Shown: positions 1 to 8,585 of the stretch, piece by piece
Layout of the letters: each line of letters starts with the position of its first letter
Numbering within the stretch: the first letter of the stretch is position 1
DNA from: Candidatus Heimdallarchaeota archaeon
Lineage (GTDB): Archaea > Asgardarchaeota > Heimdallarchaeia > JABLTI01
Direction of reading: 5' to 3'
Length of the DNA: 56,099 nt
Assembly: GCA_019056785.1 (NCBI GenBank)
Contig: DXJV01000095.1
Span: forward strand, 1-56,099
Position numbers and translations under genes: made by a program
Notes under the pieces: generated by a model
Database searches by the model: none
What the model was told of the DNA's origin: nothing
The model's input: only the letters and a program-made list of their open reading frames with translations

Positions 1-186
1 AGCGATAGCGACGGCGACGGTTGGAGCGATGGCAAGGAAGTTGCATGGGGCACTGACCCCTTGCGTGCACAAAGCACCCCTTATAGGAGGAAAATGTTTA
101 TCGCAATTACCGTTCCTCTCACCCTCCTTCTTATTTACGGACCGATTGTAACTGCTATTGTGAAGCGACTGAAAGACAGAGGATGA
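1..186 (+). CDS. C-terminal end of a membrane-anchored surface protein with calcium-type (TSP3-like) repeats (partial)
   Basis: The window opens inside a reading frame that ends at the TGA at 184-186, so only the last 61 residues are seen. They begin with an acidic SDSDGDGWSDG stretch, the DxDxDG pattern of thrombospondin type 3 or dockerin-like calcium-binding repeats. A single hydrophobic segment (about residues 33-54) and a short basic tail (VKRLKDRG) follow. This is the same C-terminal plan as the peptide-binding protein at 19278-21572: acidic repeats, one membrane anchor, basic tail. The protein is presumably extracellular. What lies N-terminal cannot be said. Confidence 0.7.
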   Translation, partial: SDSDGDGWSDGKEVAWGTDPLRAQSTPYRRKMFIAITVPLTLLLIYGPIVTAIVKRLKDRG

Positions 187-375
187 GAGCCAACGCAAGT
201 TTGCTTCTAAAGCGACAATTAAAGAAAGCATGTTTCCATACCAATTGCAAATGTATTGTTGAGTTTCCTAGCAATTATTATCATTAAGCTCTTTTGCTGG
301 TTTTTCAATGGGTATCCTTCAAAAGAATTAAAAAGCTCTTTTCATTGAAGGAGATTTAAAAAGGGTTAAACAACC

Positions 376-750
376 ATGTCCAGCCACAACAGTGATTTTC
401 AATACAAAATGGTCATTGGTATTCGCAAGGACCTTCAGATGAGTAAGGGAAAAACCGCCGTTCAAACAGCTCATGCGGCGGTCCTTGCTGTTGAGGATGC
501 CAAACGCCGGCATAAGGATTGGCTAAAGAAATGGTTTTACGAGGGGCAGAAAAAAGTGGTTGTACAATTGTCCTCTGAGGAGGAATTGCACCATCTTTTA
601 CAAAAAGCCCGGGCAACCAATCTTCCTTATGCGGTTGTTAATGATGCAGGTTTAACGGAGCTGCCCCCCAACACTACCACTGCTATTGCTCTTGGTCCTG
701 CCCCAAATGATAAGCTTGATAAATTAACATCTAAGTACAAGTTGCTTTAA
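376..750 (+). CDS. pth2: Peptidyl-tRNA hydrolase, Pth2 type
   Basis: This 124-residue protein is the archaeal/eukaryotic type of peptidyl-tRNA hydrolase, which frees peptide from peptidyl-tRNA dropped by ribosomes. The family signature is clear: a KMVIGIRKDLQMSKGK strand and glycine-lysine turn, then the AVQTAHAA helix (about residues 28-36), and a C-terminal TTTAIALGPAP segment. Length matches the family (about 115-120) with a short N-terminal extension. The start is an ATG; GAAGGAG lies rather far upstream (about 20 bases). truD follows after 14 bases, so the two are probably cotranscribed. Confidence 0.95.
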   Translation: MSSHNSDFQYKMVIGIRKDLQMSKGKTAVQTAHAAVLAVEDAKRRHKDWLKKWFYEGQKKVVVQLSSEEELHHLLQKARATNLPYAVVNDAGLTELPPNTTTAIALGPAPNDKLDKLTSKYKLL

Positions 751-764
751 GAGGTAACCGGTAA

Positions 765-2042
765 ATGACAGCCACCAAAAATGCTCTTCTTAAGAGTCAC
801 CCCATCGAGGAAAAAATGGGCATCCTGTATTATATCACCACGACCGAAGGTATTGGTGGGAAATTAAGAAAAACGCCCCAAGACTTTCGTGTGGAAGAAA
901 TCCTCAAAGATGGCAGAGTAGTCAGCATCGATGATGAGGAGTTTTCCTTGGGTCCAGATGAGCCTGGTTTATTCACAGAATTTATCTTGATAAAGAAAGG
1001 TATTGAAAGTCATAAAGCACTGATGAAGATCGCCAACGCCTTGGGGCGAGATATTAGCGATATCAACCTTGCCGGAACGAAAGACAAATTGGCCATAACG
1101 GCTCAAAGAGCAACTATCTGGCGTTGTCCACCTGAAGAATTATTGAAAGTTAAAATTAATGGCATTAAAATTCGCGCCCCACGAACAACTATCTATAAAA
1201 CATATTTGGGGGACTTGAAAGGTAATTATTTCACCATTCGCGTAAAGGACCTTGAATTGTCGAATGAAGAGATTACCAATCGCTTTGAAAGTATTTTCAG
1301 AGAAATCACAGAAAAACATGGCATTCCAAATTACTTTGGCCATCAGCGGTTTGGTTCACGCCGACCAATTTCACATCATATTGGTCGCTTAATTCTTTTA
1401 GGGGATATTGAAGCGGCTATTCAAGAGTTCCTTAGCTACATTTCAGAAGATGAATCTGAGATTGTTAAAAATGCCAGACAAATTTATCGCGAGACAAATG
1501 ATCCAAAAGCAATGTTAGAAGCAATGCCAAAAACGATGATTTTTGAGAAACATATTCTTGAGCATCTTAGTAATCACCCCGGCGATTATCAGGGTGCCTT
1601 CCAAAAAATCCCTCGAAATTTACAGCGTATGTTTATTCATTCTTATCAATCGTATATCTGGAATCGAACTCTTTCAAAACGACTCGAGTTGTTTCCAGAC
1701 CTCCAAATATGCCCATTAGACATTGTTCAAAATGGCCAAAGTTATCTCCCAATAATTGGTTATAAAACCGTATTGCCTGATAATGAGCTATTTGATTTTA
1801 CGAAGGAATTGCTGGACCAAGACGGTGTCGAACAAAAACAGTTCATAGTACCAGTTATTCCTAGCTTAAAATTCTCCGGTTCTCGCAGACCCCTTGCAAT
1901 CAAACCAAAAAATTTCTCGTATGGAATCGAAGCGGATGCAAATAAAAACAAATGCTTGATTATCAAATTCTCTTTGGGTTCCGGTTCGTATGCAACTATC
2001 GTCTTGCGAGAGTTTATGAAAACAACGCCACTCTATTATTAA
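765..2042 (+). CDS. truD: tRNA pseudouridine synthase D (TruD/Pus7 family)
   Basis: TruD-family enzymes convert uridine 13 of tRNA (in archaea and eukaryotes also other sites) to pseudouridine. The protein has 425 residues, usual for archaeal TruD. The catalytic motif GTKDKLAITAQ is at about residues 104-114 with Asp107 as the expected catalytic residue. The second family motif, NYFGHQRFG, is at about 189-197, and the QSYIWNRTLS element of the insertion domain follows. GAGGT at 751-755 sits about 9 bases before the ATG and supports this start. It lies directly behind pth2. Confidence 0.95.
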   Translation: MTATKNALLKSHPIEEKMGILYYITTTEGIGGKLRKTPQDFRVEEILKDGRVVSIDDEEFSLGPDEPGLFTEFILIKKGIESHKALMKIANALGRDISDINLAGTKDKLAITAQRATIWRCPPEELLKVKINGIKIRAPRTTIYKTYLGDLKGNYFTIRVKDLELSNEEITNRFESIFREITEKHGIPNYFGHQRFGSRRPISHHIGRLILLGDIEAAIQEFLSYISEDESEIVKNARQIYRETNDPKAMLEAMPKTMIFEKHILEHLSNHPGDYQGAFQKIPRNLQRMFIHSYQSYIWNRTLSKRLELFPDLQICPLDIVQNGQSYLPIIGYKTVLPDNELFDFTKELLDQDGVEQKQFIVPVIPSLKFSGSRRPLAIKPKNFSYGIEADANKNKCLIIKFSLGSGSYATIVLREFMKTTPLYY

Positions 2043-2093
2043 TTGCGACAATACAAGTCTTTTTCATTGAGGAGTTTTAAGACGAAAGACTGC

Positions 2094-2627
2094 TTACCGA
2101 AATTCAACCCGTATATCTTCACCGCTAATCAATTTGACCAGGGCAACAAGCTCGTCAATCGAAGCTGGCAGCTTTTCTCGTTCTGCTTCAGGGAGAATAA
2201 TAATAGTTTCCTCCTCGACAGAAGGCTGCCCCGGCTTTGGAGAGCGAACAGGGACAAAAATAGTGTTAATCCCACTGATTAATGCAGGCGCGAAAATATT
2301 GTCGACAACTTTGCGGAGATTCTTACTTTTTTCCATTAGTTTTACTTTTTTATGAAGAGCACGTTCCACACGAACGTCAAAGTCTGCACGCCCACCGGTC
2401 AGAAAGCGAATGCTCCCGGGGGTTAGAAGTATCAATACAAAACTTGGGCGTTCAATTGTCTTAAGAATGGTGACTTTAGCTGCATTTGGGAACTCTTTCT
2501 CAAATTCAACGGCGATTTTCGCAATTGTCACATCTGTTTCAGTAATTTCACCTGAATTCAATTTTGTTTGGCAATCTTTGCAAAGCATTCCGGTTTGCGC
2601 ACAAAACGCGCAGATGGCTGTTTTCAT
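2094..2627 (-). CDS. Zinc-ribbon plus KH-type RNA-binding protein, archaeal NusA-related
   Basis: The 177-residue protein begins with a zinc-binding knuckle (Cys6, Cys9, Cys16, Cys19: CAFC then CKDC). It continues into an alpha/beta region with a GGRADFDVRVERALHKK segment that looks like a KH or NusA-type nucleic-acid-binding fold. I recognise it as the archaeal family often annotated as transcription elongation factor or NusA-like protein. Its exact role is not established from sequence. It is convergent with truD, and the 51-base gap holds an inverted repeat (AGTCTTT/AAAGACT) that may act as a terminator. alba lies upstream on the same strand. Confidence 0.6.
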   Translation of the reverse strand: MKTAICAFCAQTGMLCKDCQTKLNSGEITETDVTIAKIAVEFEKEFPNAAKVTILKTIERPSFVLILLTPGSIRFLTGGRADFDVRVERALHKKVKLMEKSKNLRKVVDNIFAPALISGINTIFVPVRSPKPGQPSVEEETIIILPEAEREKLPASIDELVALVKLISGEDIRVEFR

Positions 2628-2753
2628 TCTAAGTTACACCGAATACCGACTGGTTTTCAATGCTTTTAGAGAGAATATTTGTTGTTTATTAATTCTCCGA
2701 TTATTAAAAAAGAAAAGAAAAAGAGTTGTAAAAGAAAGAAAAAGGGAGAGAAA

Positions 2754-3149
2754 TTATTTTGCGAGAACAATTTCGATGGCAGAAACATTTGCTTCTCCGC
2801 CACCTTCTCTGCGAACCACAGATTCAGTGCTAGTAGTGATGCTTTTGACCTTAAGGTTTGTTATAAAGCGGTTTCTTACGAGTTCTGCAACATCCACTGC
2901 AGTGCTAATAGCACGGCCTCGTGCACAGATCTTCACTTCTTTCGCTTTACCTTCGTTAAAGCAAGTCATAACTGCCAAAACGTAGACCATTGCGGGTCTG
3001 CTGCCGACGAAGATGGTATTCTCGGGTTTTTCTTTTGTTTCTTTTGTGCTTGGTGCTTTTTCCTTAGGCTCTTTAGTTGCAGTAGCTTTTTTAGCCGTCT
3101 TTTTTTCTTCCGTTTTCGATGCTTTTGTTTTTTTCTCATTCTTAGCCAT
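2754..3149 (-). CDS. albA: Alba-family chromatin and RNA-binding protein with a lysine-rich N-terminal tail
   Basis: The C-terminal part is an Alba domain: the start [16 protein letters not shown], then [20 protein letters not shown] with the conserved basic strand-helix, then a C-terminal strand AIEIVLAK. Alba dimers coat DNA and RNA in archaea. In front of the domain is a tail of about 43 residues made almost only of Lys, Thr, Ala, Glu and Ser, which ordinary Alba proteins lack. An upstream GTG at 3161 is in frame, but GGTGA lies 8 bases before the ATG at 3149, so I take 3149. The gene is divergent from the next one, across about 220 bases of T-rich DNA. Confidence 0.93.
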   Translation of the reverse strand: MAKNEKKTKASKTEEKKTAKKATATKEPKEKAPSTKETKEKPENTIFVGSRPAMVYVLAVMTCFNEGKAKEVKICARGRAISTAVDVAELVRNRFITNLKVKSITTSTESVVRREGGGEANVSAIEIVLAK

Positions 3150-3377
3150 TTTTTGGTTCACCTTTTGTCATTTTTGTTGACCGACTGCAATGTTCATTGA
3201 GTGCATGTCAATAGAAATTTTGTAGTGAAATTTAAAAACTTGAAATTAAAAACTCTTTCTAAAAGATTCAAAGAAAAAAGAGGAAAAAAGGGCTTTTTTT
3301 CTCGTTTTTGAAGGCTTTTTCTTGTTTCTAAGAAGCTTCAAAATCTTTTTCTTTAACAGAACGCAAGTCACGTGCAA

Positions 3378-3944
3378 ATGTCCACTAGAAACAAAGTTCT
3401 GTTAGTTTTCTGTGTGAGCTTGCTCCTTGAAAGCTCACTTGGAATTGCTTTTAGCAAAGCGGAGCCCATCGTTTTACAATTTGCTATACCAGCTCAAAGC
3501 TGGAAATTTGTTGAGATAACTAATTTAACTAGCAATCAGCTTTTGGACTTCGATTGGCGAACAGAAATTATTGTTCAAGGCAGACAAGTCACACAAGAAC
3601 AATTTCTAACACTTCAAAATGCCGATTTTAGCGAGCGAGCACAATATTTCGAATCGATTGGTTTTTTTGAGGGCATTCATGATTATGGACGAACAAGTAC
3701 GGATGTAAATGGCAAGCTGTGGTTTGTCTTTTATAACCCGCAATCCGTAGGTACAACACTGACCATTACATTGATTTTGCGAAAGGATTTATTACTACCC
3801 TGGCAAATTGGGCTCATAGCTACGATTGTTACTGTTGTTATTTTAGGAGTAATTATATTCATAACATATAAACTCCGTCAGAAAATGCTCGAAGAGCAAT
3901 TGGCTCGAGAAAAATCGCCTGCGGAGCGCTATTTTGAAATGTAA
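3378..3944 (+). CDS. Secreted or surface protein with signal peptide and C-terminal membrane anchor, function unknown
   Basis: I do not recognise the family. Visible are a basic N-terminus, a hydrophobic signal segment (LLVFCVSLLLESSLGIAFS), about 110 residues of beta-rich ectodomain, one transmembrane segment (about 145-168, IGLIATIVTVVILGVIIFI), and a charged cytoplasmic tail. A GTG at 3372 is a possible alternative start. No good ribosome-binding site is visible before either, so the gene may be leaderless. Its ectodomain size recalls small membrane-anchored sensor or adhesin-like proteins, but nothing more specific is supported. Confidence 0.7.
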   Translation: MSTRNKVLLVFCVSLLLESSLGIAFSKAEPIVLQFAIPAQSWKFVEITNLTSNQLLDFDWRTEIIVQGRQVTQEQFLTLQNADFSERAQYFESIGFFEGIHDYGRTSTDVNGKLWFVFYNPQSVGTTLTITLILRKDLLLPWQIGLIATIVTVVILGVIIFITYKLRQKMLEEQLAREKSPAERYFEM

Positions 3945-3973
3945 CACCTTTTTCGCGGATTTTACTCTGAAAT

Positions 3974-3982
3974 TTTTATTAA
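3974..3982 (+). promoter_or_regulatory. Possible TATA element
   Basis: TTTTTATTA lies about 47-55 bases before the TTG start at 4029. With the good Shine-Dalgarno sequence GAGGTT (4016-4021), this gives a short leader of about 25-30 bases. The call rests on position and composition only. Confidence 0.35.
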
Positions 3983-4028
3983 CCCCAATGCAATATAGTT
4001 ATTGTAATGTCGAATTGAGGTTATTAAT

Positions 4029-4751
4029 TTGAAAATAATTTCTTTATATTGGGGTTATTTAATAGGCGAAGAGCATTTAACAGATGAACAAATAGCAAAT
4101 ATAGATTTTGGCAACCCCTCTATCGATACCGAATTCATCACCTTCGACCCCCTTGCAAGCAGTTATTTCCAAGGAAGGTATTTCACAATGGTAGAGCGCA
4201 AACTGTTCTTTCCCCACCGCAAGCTTCCTGCTATGCGCACTGAAACCCTTGTGATGTATGATGAAACTTTTGTGAAAATTTTCGACCCACCAGCAGATCT
4301 GGCAACACCAGCGGGGATTTATCAAGCAGTTTTCATCGGAAAGAAGGAACAGATCAACAAAGCCATTACCTTCCTTAGCAAACGAATAAACTTGCGATTT
4401 TCCCCCTGTGACCTTGATGTTGAAAAGTTCTTTCTAAAGCTTCGAAAAACGCGACTCGAAGTGTTCCCGAAGTCCTTAGTAATTAGTAATTTACAACTTA
4501 ATGAGACCCTTTCAGGAAACCTTGAGGTTTTTTTAGAGGACCCAGAACTATTTATCAAACAACTGAAAGCCTATAAGCCAAAGATCCAGCAGATAAAACT
4601 TCTCATTAAAGAAGTTGCCTTTCATCTACCTTTGATAGTTGCAATAAATGGAACAATTAGTTATGAAAAGAACATCGACAAATTAAGCCTTTTAGACACA
4701 ATTACAGAGGTAGCTATCAGGAGTGTTTATACCGGCATTCCTCCCAAATAA
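4029..4751 (+). CDS. Conserved-looking protein of unknown function, 240 residues
   Basis: The start is TTG, fixed by GAGGTT at 4016-4021, 7 bases upstream. The protein is soluble, with no signal peptide or membrane segment. It looks alpha/beta, with an N-terminal part (YWGYLIGEEHL, YFTMVERKLFFPHRKLP) and a lysine-rich helical middle. It shows no motif I can name. It ends 12 bases before the convergent fwdC stop, so it is probably not part of the fwd transcript. Confidence 0.65.
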   Translation: MKIISLYWGYLIGEEHLTDEQIANIDFGNPSIDTEFITFDPLASSYFQGRYFTMVERKLFFPHRKLPAMRTETLVMYDETFVKIFDPPADLATPAGIYQAVFIGKKEQINKAITFLSKRINLRFSPCDLDVEKFFLKLRKTRLEVFPKSLVISNLQLNETLSGNLEVFLEDPELFIKQLKAYKPKIQQIKLLIKEVAFHLPLIVAINGTISYEKNIDKLSLLDTITEVAIRSVYTGIPPK

Positions 4752-4763
4752 TTATTGCAAACA

Positions 4764-5588
4764 TTAAAGAAGATGAGCATTCTTTTCTTTTGCAACATAA
4801 AGTAGCCCTTGTTTTTTCTCAGCAAAATCACCTTTATATTCGATAAAGGGTTGTTTAATCACCTCATAATCAGGGAGCGTAAGTTCTGGGACAGTTCTTT
4901 GGAATTCGAAGGAAGGGAGTAGTTCTTTTAACGTTCCTTTTATCACTATGATTCCTCCAGTCATTTCGGCTCCAGCACGTTCAATAACATTGCCATTAAC
5001 AATGATTATCCCTCGATGAAGATGCATGCCGAGAAAGATTCCTGCATTTTTACCTATTTCAATCAAACCGTTTCGCATCCACACGCCACATTCGTTCTTT
5101 ACTGAACCCTTAACATGAATCTTCCCACCCGACATTCCTCGCCAATCACCACGAACCGAACCGCCAAGATAATGACCAGCATTACCAGTAATATGCAATT
5201 CTCCGCCCTTCATATTTGCGCCTGCAAAATCGTCTGCATCACCATTGACAACAATACGGCCCCCTTTCATTTGAAAACCAACATGCATTCCGATAGAGCT
5301 GTTAATGATAATTGTCCCGCCGGTCATTTGTTGCCCGACGCGTTTAAGCTTGGCTAGATTTCCTTCGAGCAGGATGGAAATGTCAGCAATTTCATCGCCA
5401 AGAAAGTCATCACCGGAGAGATGAAAGAGCTCTCGTAATGCCATTTCACGGTTGCCTTTCCAAACAGAAAGCTCTCCAATTTCAGCCAAAGTTTTCTTAA
5501 CAAATTTGTCGGGAGAAATAATCTCAGCCTCAATTGGTATTTTCGGTTTTTCCAACGGTTCTTTTATGACAAGTTTTACTGTTGGCAT
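4764..5588 (-). CDS. fwdC: Formylmethanofuran dehydrogenase subunit C
   Basis: This is a right-handed beta-helix protein of 274 residues, like the GltS C-terminal domain, that helps build the formylmethanofuran dehydrogenase core. Repeats of the form GGxIxVxGxAxxxxGxxMxGG run through residues 85-215 (for example TGGTIIINSSIGMHVGFQM, then KGGRIVVNGDADDFAGANM and GGELHITGNAGHYLGG). Length fits the family. It lies 7 bases behind fwdA and is last in the fwdG-fwdF-fwdA-fwdC transcript. The complex reduces CO2 with methanofuran to formylmethanofuran, or runs in reverse. Confidence 0.95.
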   Translation of the reverse strand: MPTVKLVIKEPLEKPKIPIEAEIISPDKFVKKTLAEIGELSVWKGNREMALRELFHLSGDDFLGDEIADISILLEGNLAKLKRVGQQMTGGTIIINSSIGMHVGFQMKGGRIVVNGDADDFAGANMKGGELHITGNAGHYLGGSVRGDWRGMSGGKIHVKGSVKNECGVWMRNGLIEIGKNAGIFLGMHLHRGIIIVNGNVIERAGAEMTGGIIVIKGTLKELLPSFEFQRTVPELTLPDYEVIKQPFIEYKGDFAEKKQGLLYVAKEKNAHLL

Positions 5589-5595
5589 TTCTACA

Positions 5596-7305
5596 TCACA
5601 ACATTTGTGTTTCGATCACTTCTTCACGGGGGAAATATTCCGGTTGTACAGCGTAGTTATTCAAACTAACAGTGTAATGTTTTAAGAAACGTTCTTCAAT
5701 GGCATCTTGGATTTGAAGGCGCCAATCTTCAGGAACTTGCGCTTTAACTCTAAAGGTTTTTCCTGTGGGGCTGGCGATTACTCGACCATTACTATAAACA
5801 ATTTGTCCTTCTTTGATGGTATACCGGGCATCAGCAAAACCCTTCTCAATGGCTCGGTAATTAGTTGCCAGCGTTTCTAACGGTACTTTGAAATCATAGA
5901 TGGCAACATCAGCATCTGCACCAACGCCTAAATGCCCTTTTGATTCGAGTCCTAAGAGCGTTGCAGCGGAAGCCCGACTTACTTGTACAATTTCTGAAAG
6001 CGTTAATTCTCGGGTAATATCAGCTATGGTAGTTCGTTCTTGTGCAGCTTTGTCCACTTTTGCGAGCATTTCTTTTCTAGCTGTTTTACTCATTAGCCAG
6101 CTTAAAATGAGGGGATAAAACGTGAAAGGACCGCCATTTGGGTGATCTGTTGAAATACTGACTCGCGTCAAATCTTTCATTGATAGAAGAAACTCGAGAC
6201 CAATTGCCCATTGAACGGCATTTACGGAATTTTTCCGGCGAAAGATGTATGGTACAACACCTGCACACGATTCCAATTCAACTTGAGCGTTCATCCACTT
6301 CGAACCCGAGCGAGGAGACCACGCGAGATGTTCGGTGATGCCACGAAGAACCCATTCCCAAGCACCATCTGCAGTCATTGTTGTTGTGTTCGTGAAAATA
6401 ATTTGACCAATGTCACAAGAAACATGTTTGTTTTTGTTGATATAATGAGCAATTTCAACGGCCTCTGAACGAAAGTCTTGCCAGCCTCGGCCACCATAAG
6501 AAGAGAATTGCACATGGGTTATATGAACATTGGTTTTATGTTTCTTGCTGAGAGGAACCTCCTTCAAGCTGCGCATCGTTTCTTTGGTAATTTCAAAATT
6601 GCCCGGTGTACCTAAATTATTCGTATGGAGATGGATGGTGTGGGGGAGGTTTAACTGCTCATTCACTCTTGCCAGTTTTTGAATAATCTCTCGTGGTGTG
6701 GCTTTGAAGTATGCCACCTTGTCATCAAGATTATTGATGTTCTTCCCCCAGGCCCAGGTCTCTTCTCCACCGGGGTTAACCAATTTGATAGTATATCCTC
6801 CGGAGGCTTCAAGCAACCACGAAACAAACGCACTCATCTCATTTAGATTCATTTCTTTAATTCGCTCGAGTAAAAACCAATTGCTTCCAAGCAGAGTATA
6901 AGCCCCTTTATCAATAATTGGGATATCCATTAGTTCTTCATGCGTATGGCGGGCTTCGAGGGGAGGCATAGCGGGTTCCATTGCACAGGTATAACCAAGT
7001 TTCGCATAAGCATAACCAGTATAATATGTCGAGGGAACTGAGCGACCCACACCAGAACGAGTAGCAGCTGTTTTTTTAGAATGTATTAAAAGATGGTCCT
7101 CTGGACGCAAAAGCCGACCAGCATTAACCTTTGGCCCAGCAATATGAGCATGCATATCCACCCCACCAGGCATTACTACCAAGTTAGAGGCATCTATAAT
7201 TTTGGCATTATGTTCTTTTCGTATGGCAGAAAGAGGAACAATCTGTGAATTAAGGATAGCAATGTCCTTTCTTTCTCCGTGAAGGTTATTTATTGGGTCA
7301 TACAC
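5596..7305 (-). CDS. fwdA: Formylmethanofuran dehydrogenase subunit A (amidohydrolase-type)
   Basis: FwdA is the metal-dependent amidohydrolase subunit that joins formate and methanofuran after CO2 reduction at FwdB. The amidohydrolase motif VDMHAHIAG is near residues 49-57 (His52 and His54 as metal ligands). It is followed by HLHTNNLG, VHITHVQFSSYGG and STDHPNGGPFTFYP, all typical of FwdA. The first standard in-frame start is GTG at 7305. However, the codons just upstream (7306-7329) encode AIIIKNGW in frame, the usual first beta-strand of the family. The real start may therefore be a non-standard ATA or ATC inside the end of fwdF, or an indel may be present. Length is 569 residues as drawn. 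Confidence 0.95.
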   Translation of the reverse strand: MYDPINNLHGERKDIAILNSQIVPLSAIRKEHNAKIIDASNLVVMPGGVDMHAHIAGPKVNAGRLLRPEDHLLIHSKKTAATRSGVGRSVPSTYYTGYAYAKLGYTCAMEPAMPPLEARHTHEELMDIPIIDKGAYTLLGSNWFLLERIKEMNLNEMSAFVSWLLEASGGYTIKLVNPGGEETWAWGKNINNLDDKVAYFKATPREIIQKLARVNEQLNLPHTIHLHTNNLGTPGNFEITKETMRSLKEVPLSKKHKTNVHITHVQFSSYGGRGWQDFRSEAVEIAHYINKNKHVSCDIGQIIFTNTTTMTADGAWEWVLRGITEHLAWSPRSGSKWMNAQVELESCAGVVPYIFRRKNSVNAVQWAIGLEFLLSMKDLTRVSISTDHPNGGPFTFYPLILSWLMSKTARKEMLAKVDKAAQERTTIADITRELTLSEIVQVSRASAATLLGLESKGHLGVGADADVAIYDFKVPLETLATNYRAIEKGFADARYTIKEGQIVYSNGRVIASPTGKTFRVKAQVPEDWRLQIQDAIEERFLKHYTVSLNNYAVQPEYFPREEVIETQML

Positions 7306-7316
7306 CCAACCGTTTT

Positions 7317-8090
7317 TTATGATGATTGCTTTAGGCTTTTTCTTTTTGGGGCTGATTTTATTTCACCACCAGGGGCAGTTTTCACTCGTTCTTCATAGAA
7401 CCAATATCGCGAATAAATAGGTTTGAGGAGTTTTGTTTCAATGTTTTTCCAGATTTTACTTTCTGAACCTTCTTTCCCATGTTTAACTTTTGTTCTTGTG
7501 ATTTTGATAGCGTCTTTTGCAGGGCAGGAGAACAAACAAGCACCACAAAACAAGCACTTTTCCTTTTCCACATGTACTTTTGGCTCTTTTTGCCAGGGCT
7601 TTTCCTTTGGGGCAATCGGCAAAGAAAGGCATTGCATCGGACAGACCTCTATACAAGTAGAGCAACCACCAGGACACTTTTCATTGTCGATTGTAATATC
7701 ACCTTCAAAGAACTTGAGAGCGGTATTTCCGGTTTTTTTGCAAAGAACCTCGGGCCCTTCCAAAAAGGGAAGTGAGAGCCCACGTTTTACCTTTTCAGCC
7801 GGTTTACCATTGATCTGCAGTTCAAGAGCACCAAATGGACAGATGAAGGCACAAAGACCACAAAACACACATTTATGATAGTTGATACGAATTGGTGGGG
7901 CTGTCGTCCTTTTACGAACCGAAGCACCAATAGGCCCTCGTTCAATTGCATACCTCGGGCAGACGGTCCAACAAAGATTGCAACCAACACATTTTGTCAA
8001 ATCAAGAACTAATGCGGTTGTCCCACGTACCTCTTGTCGTTCAGTAATTATGAAATGGTCCTTCTCTTTTGTAAAAGCTTGGCGGGTCAT
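7317..8090 (-). CDS. fwdF: Polyferredoxin with four [4Fe-4S] motifs, FwdF-like
   Basis: The 257-residue protein holds four CxxCxxCxxxC-type cluster motifs: CVGCNLCWTVCP, CVFCGLCAFICP, the variant CPGGCSTCIEVCP, and CLFCGACLFSCP. It sits between fwdG and fwdA, so it is most likely the electron-carrying FwdF subunit. The FwdF of methanogens is longer, with about eight clusters, so this is a short version. GAGTGA precedes the ATG. Its last codons overlap the probable true N-terminus of fwdA. Confidence 0.88.
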   Translation of the reverse strand: MTRQAFTKEKDHFIITERQEVRGTTALVLDLTKCVGCNLCWTVCPRYAIERGPIGASVRKRTTAPPIRINYHKCVFCGLCAFICPFGALELQINGKPAEKVKRGLSLPFLEGPEVLCKKTGNTALKFFEGDITIDNEKCPGGCSTCIEVCPMQCLSLPIAPKEKPWQKEPKVHVEKEKCLFCGACLFSCPAKDAIKITRTKVKHGKEGSESKIWKNIETKLLKPIYSRYWFYEERVKTAPGGEIKSAPKRKSLKQSS

Positions 8091-8142
8091 TTTTCACTCG
8101 AGTTCCTTAACAATTGTAATTGTATTCTTGTATAACTAATAT

Positions 8143-8430
8143 CTAAGGTTGTACAGATGTCGTGTCTTCATATTCCTCCAAAGGGATGAATTCCAATGAG
8201 ATGCAATCTTGGGGGCAAACGATCATACAAACGCCATCACCATCGCAACGGAAGGGATTAATCACAACAGCAACACCGTTTTTGATGGCAATAACACGAT
8301 CATTTGGGTCATAGTCCTCTTTTTTCCGCATCTCTGCATTAACAGGACAGGCAGTAGTGCAATTATTGCATCCATTGCACCTCGAAGCATCAATGGTAAT
8401 CCTGTAAGTCACACGTTCATAATCCGACAT
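8143..8430 (-). CDS. fwdG: Ferredoxin subunit with two [4Fe-4S] motifs, FwdG-like
   Basis: This is a 95-residue ferredoxin with CNGCNNCTTACP (about residues 18-29) and CDGDGVCMIVCP (about 62-73). It is first in the minus-strand fwd series, 52 bases upstream of fwdF. It would pass low-potential electrons to the FwdB tungsten or molybdenum site through FwdF. In the second motif the middle position is Asp-Gly rather than a second Cys (CxxxxCxxxC), so that cluster may be unusual or have fewer Cys ligands. Confidence 0.85.
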   Translation of the reverse strand: MSDYERVTYRITIDASRCNGCNNCTTACPVNAEMRKKEDYDPNDRVIAIKNGVAVVINPFRCDGDGVCMIVCPQDCISLEFIPLEEYEDTTSVQP

Positions 8431-8585
8431 TCTTCAATGCACACCATTCACAAGATAATTTATTACTCAAATATCTTGCTATTTACTTCGTAAATGGATC
8501 ATTCTCCATAAGAAACTTCCTTTAATGTTGCAATGCATTTATTTCAACTCAAGACATAATTTTATAATGTCATTCTCTTTGTTCC

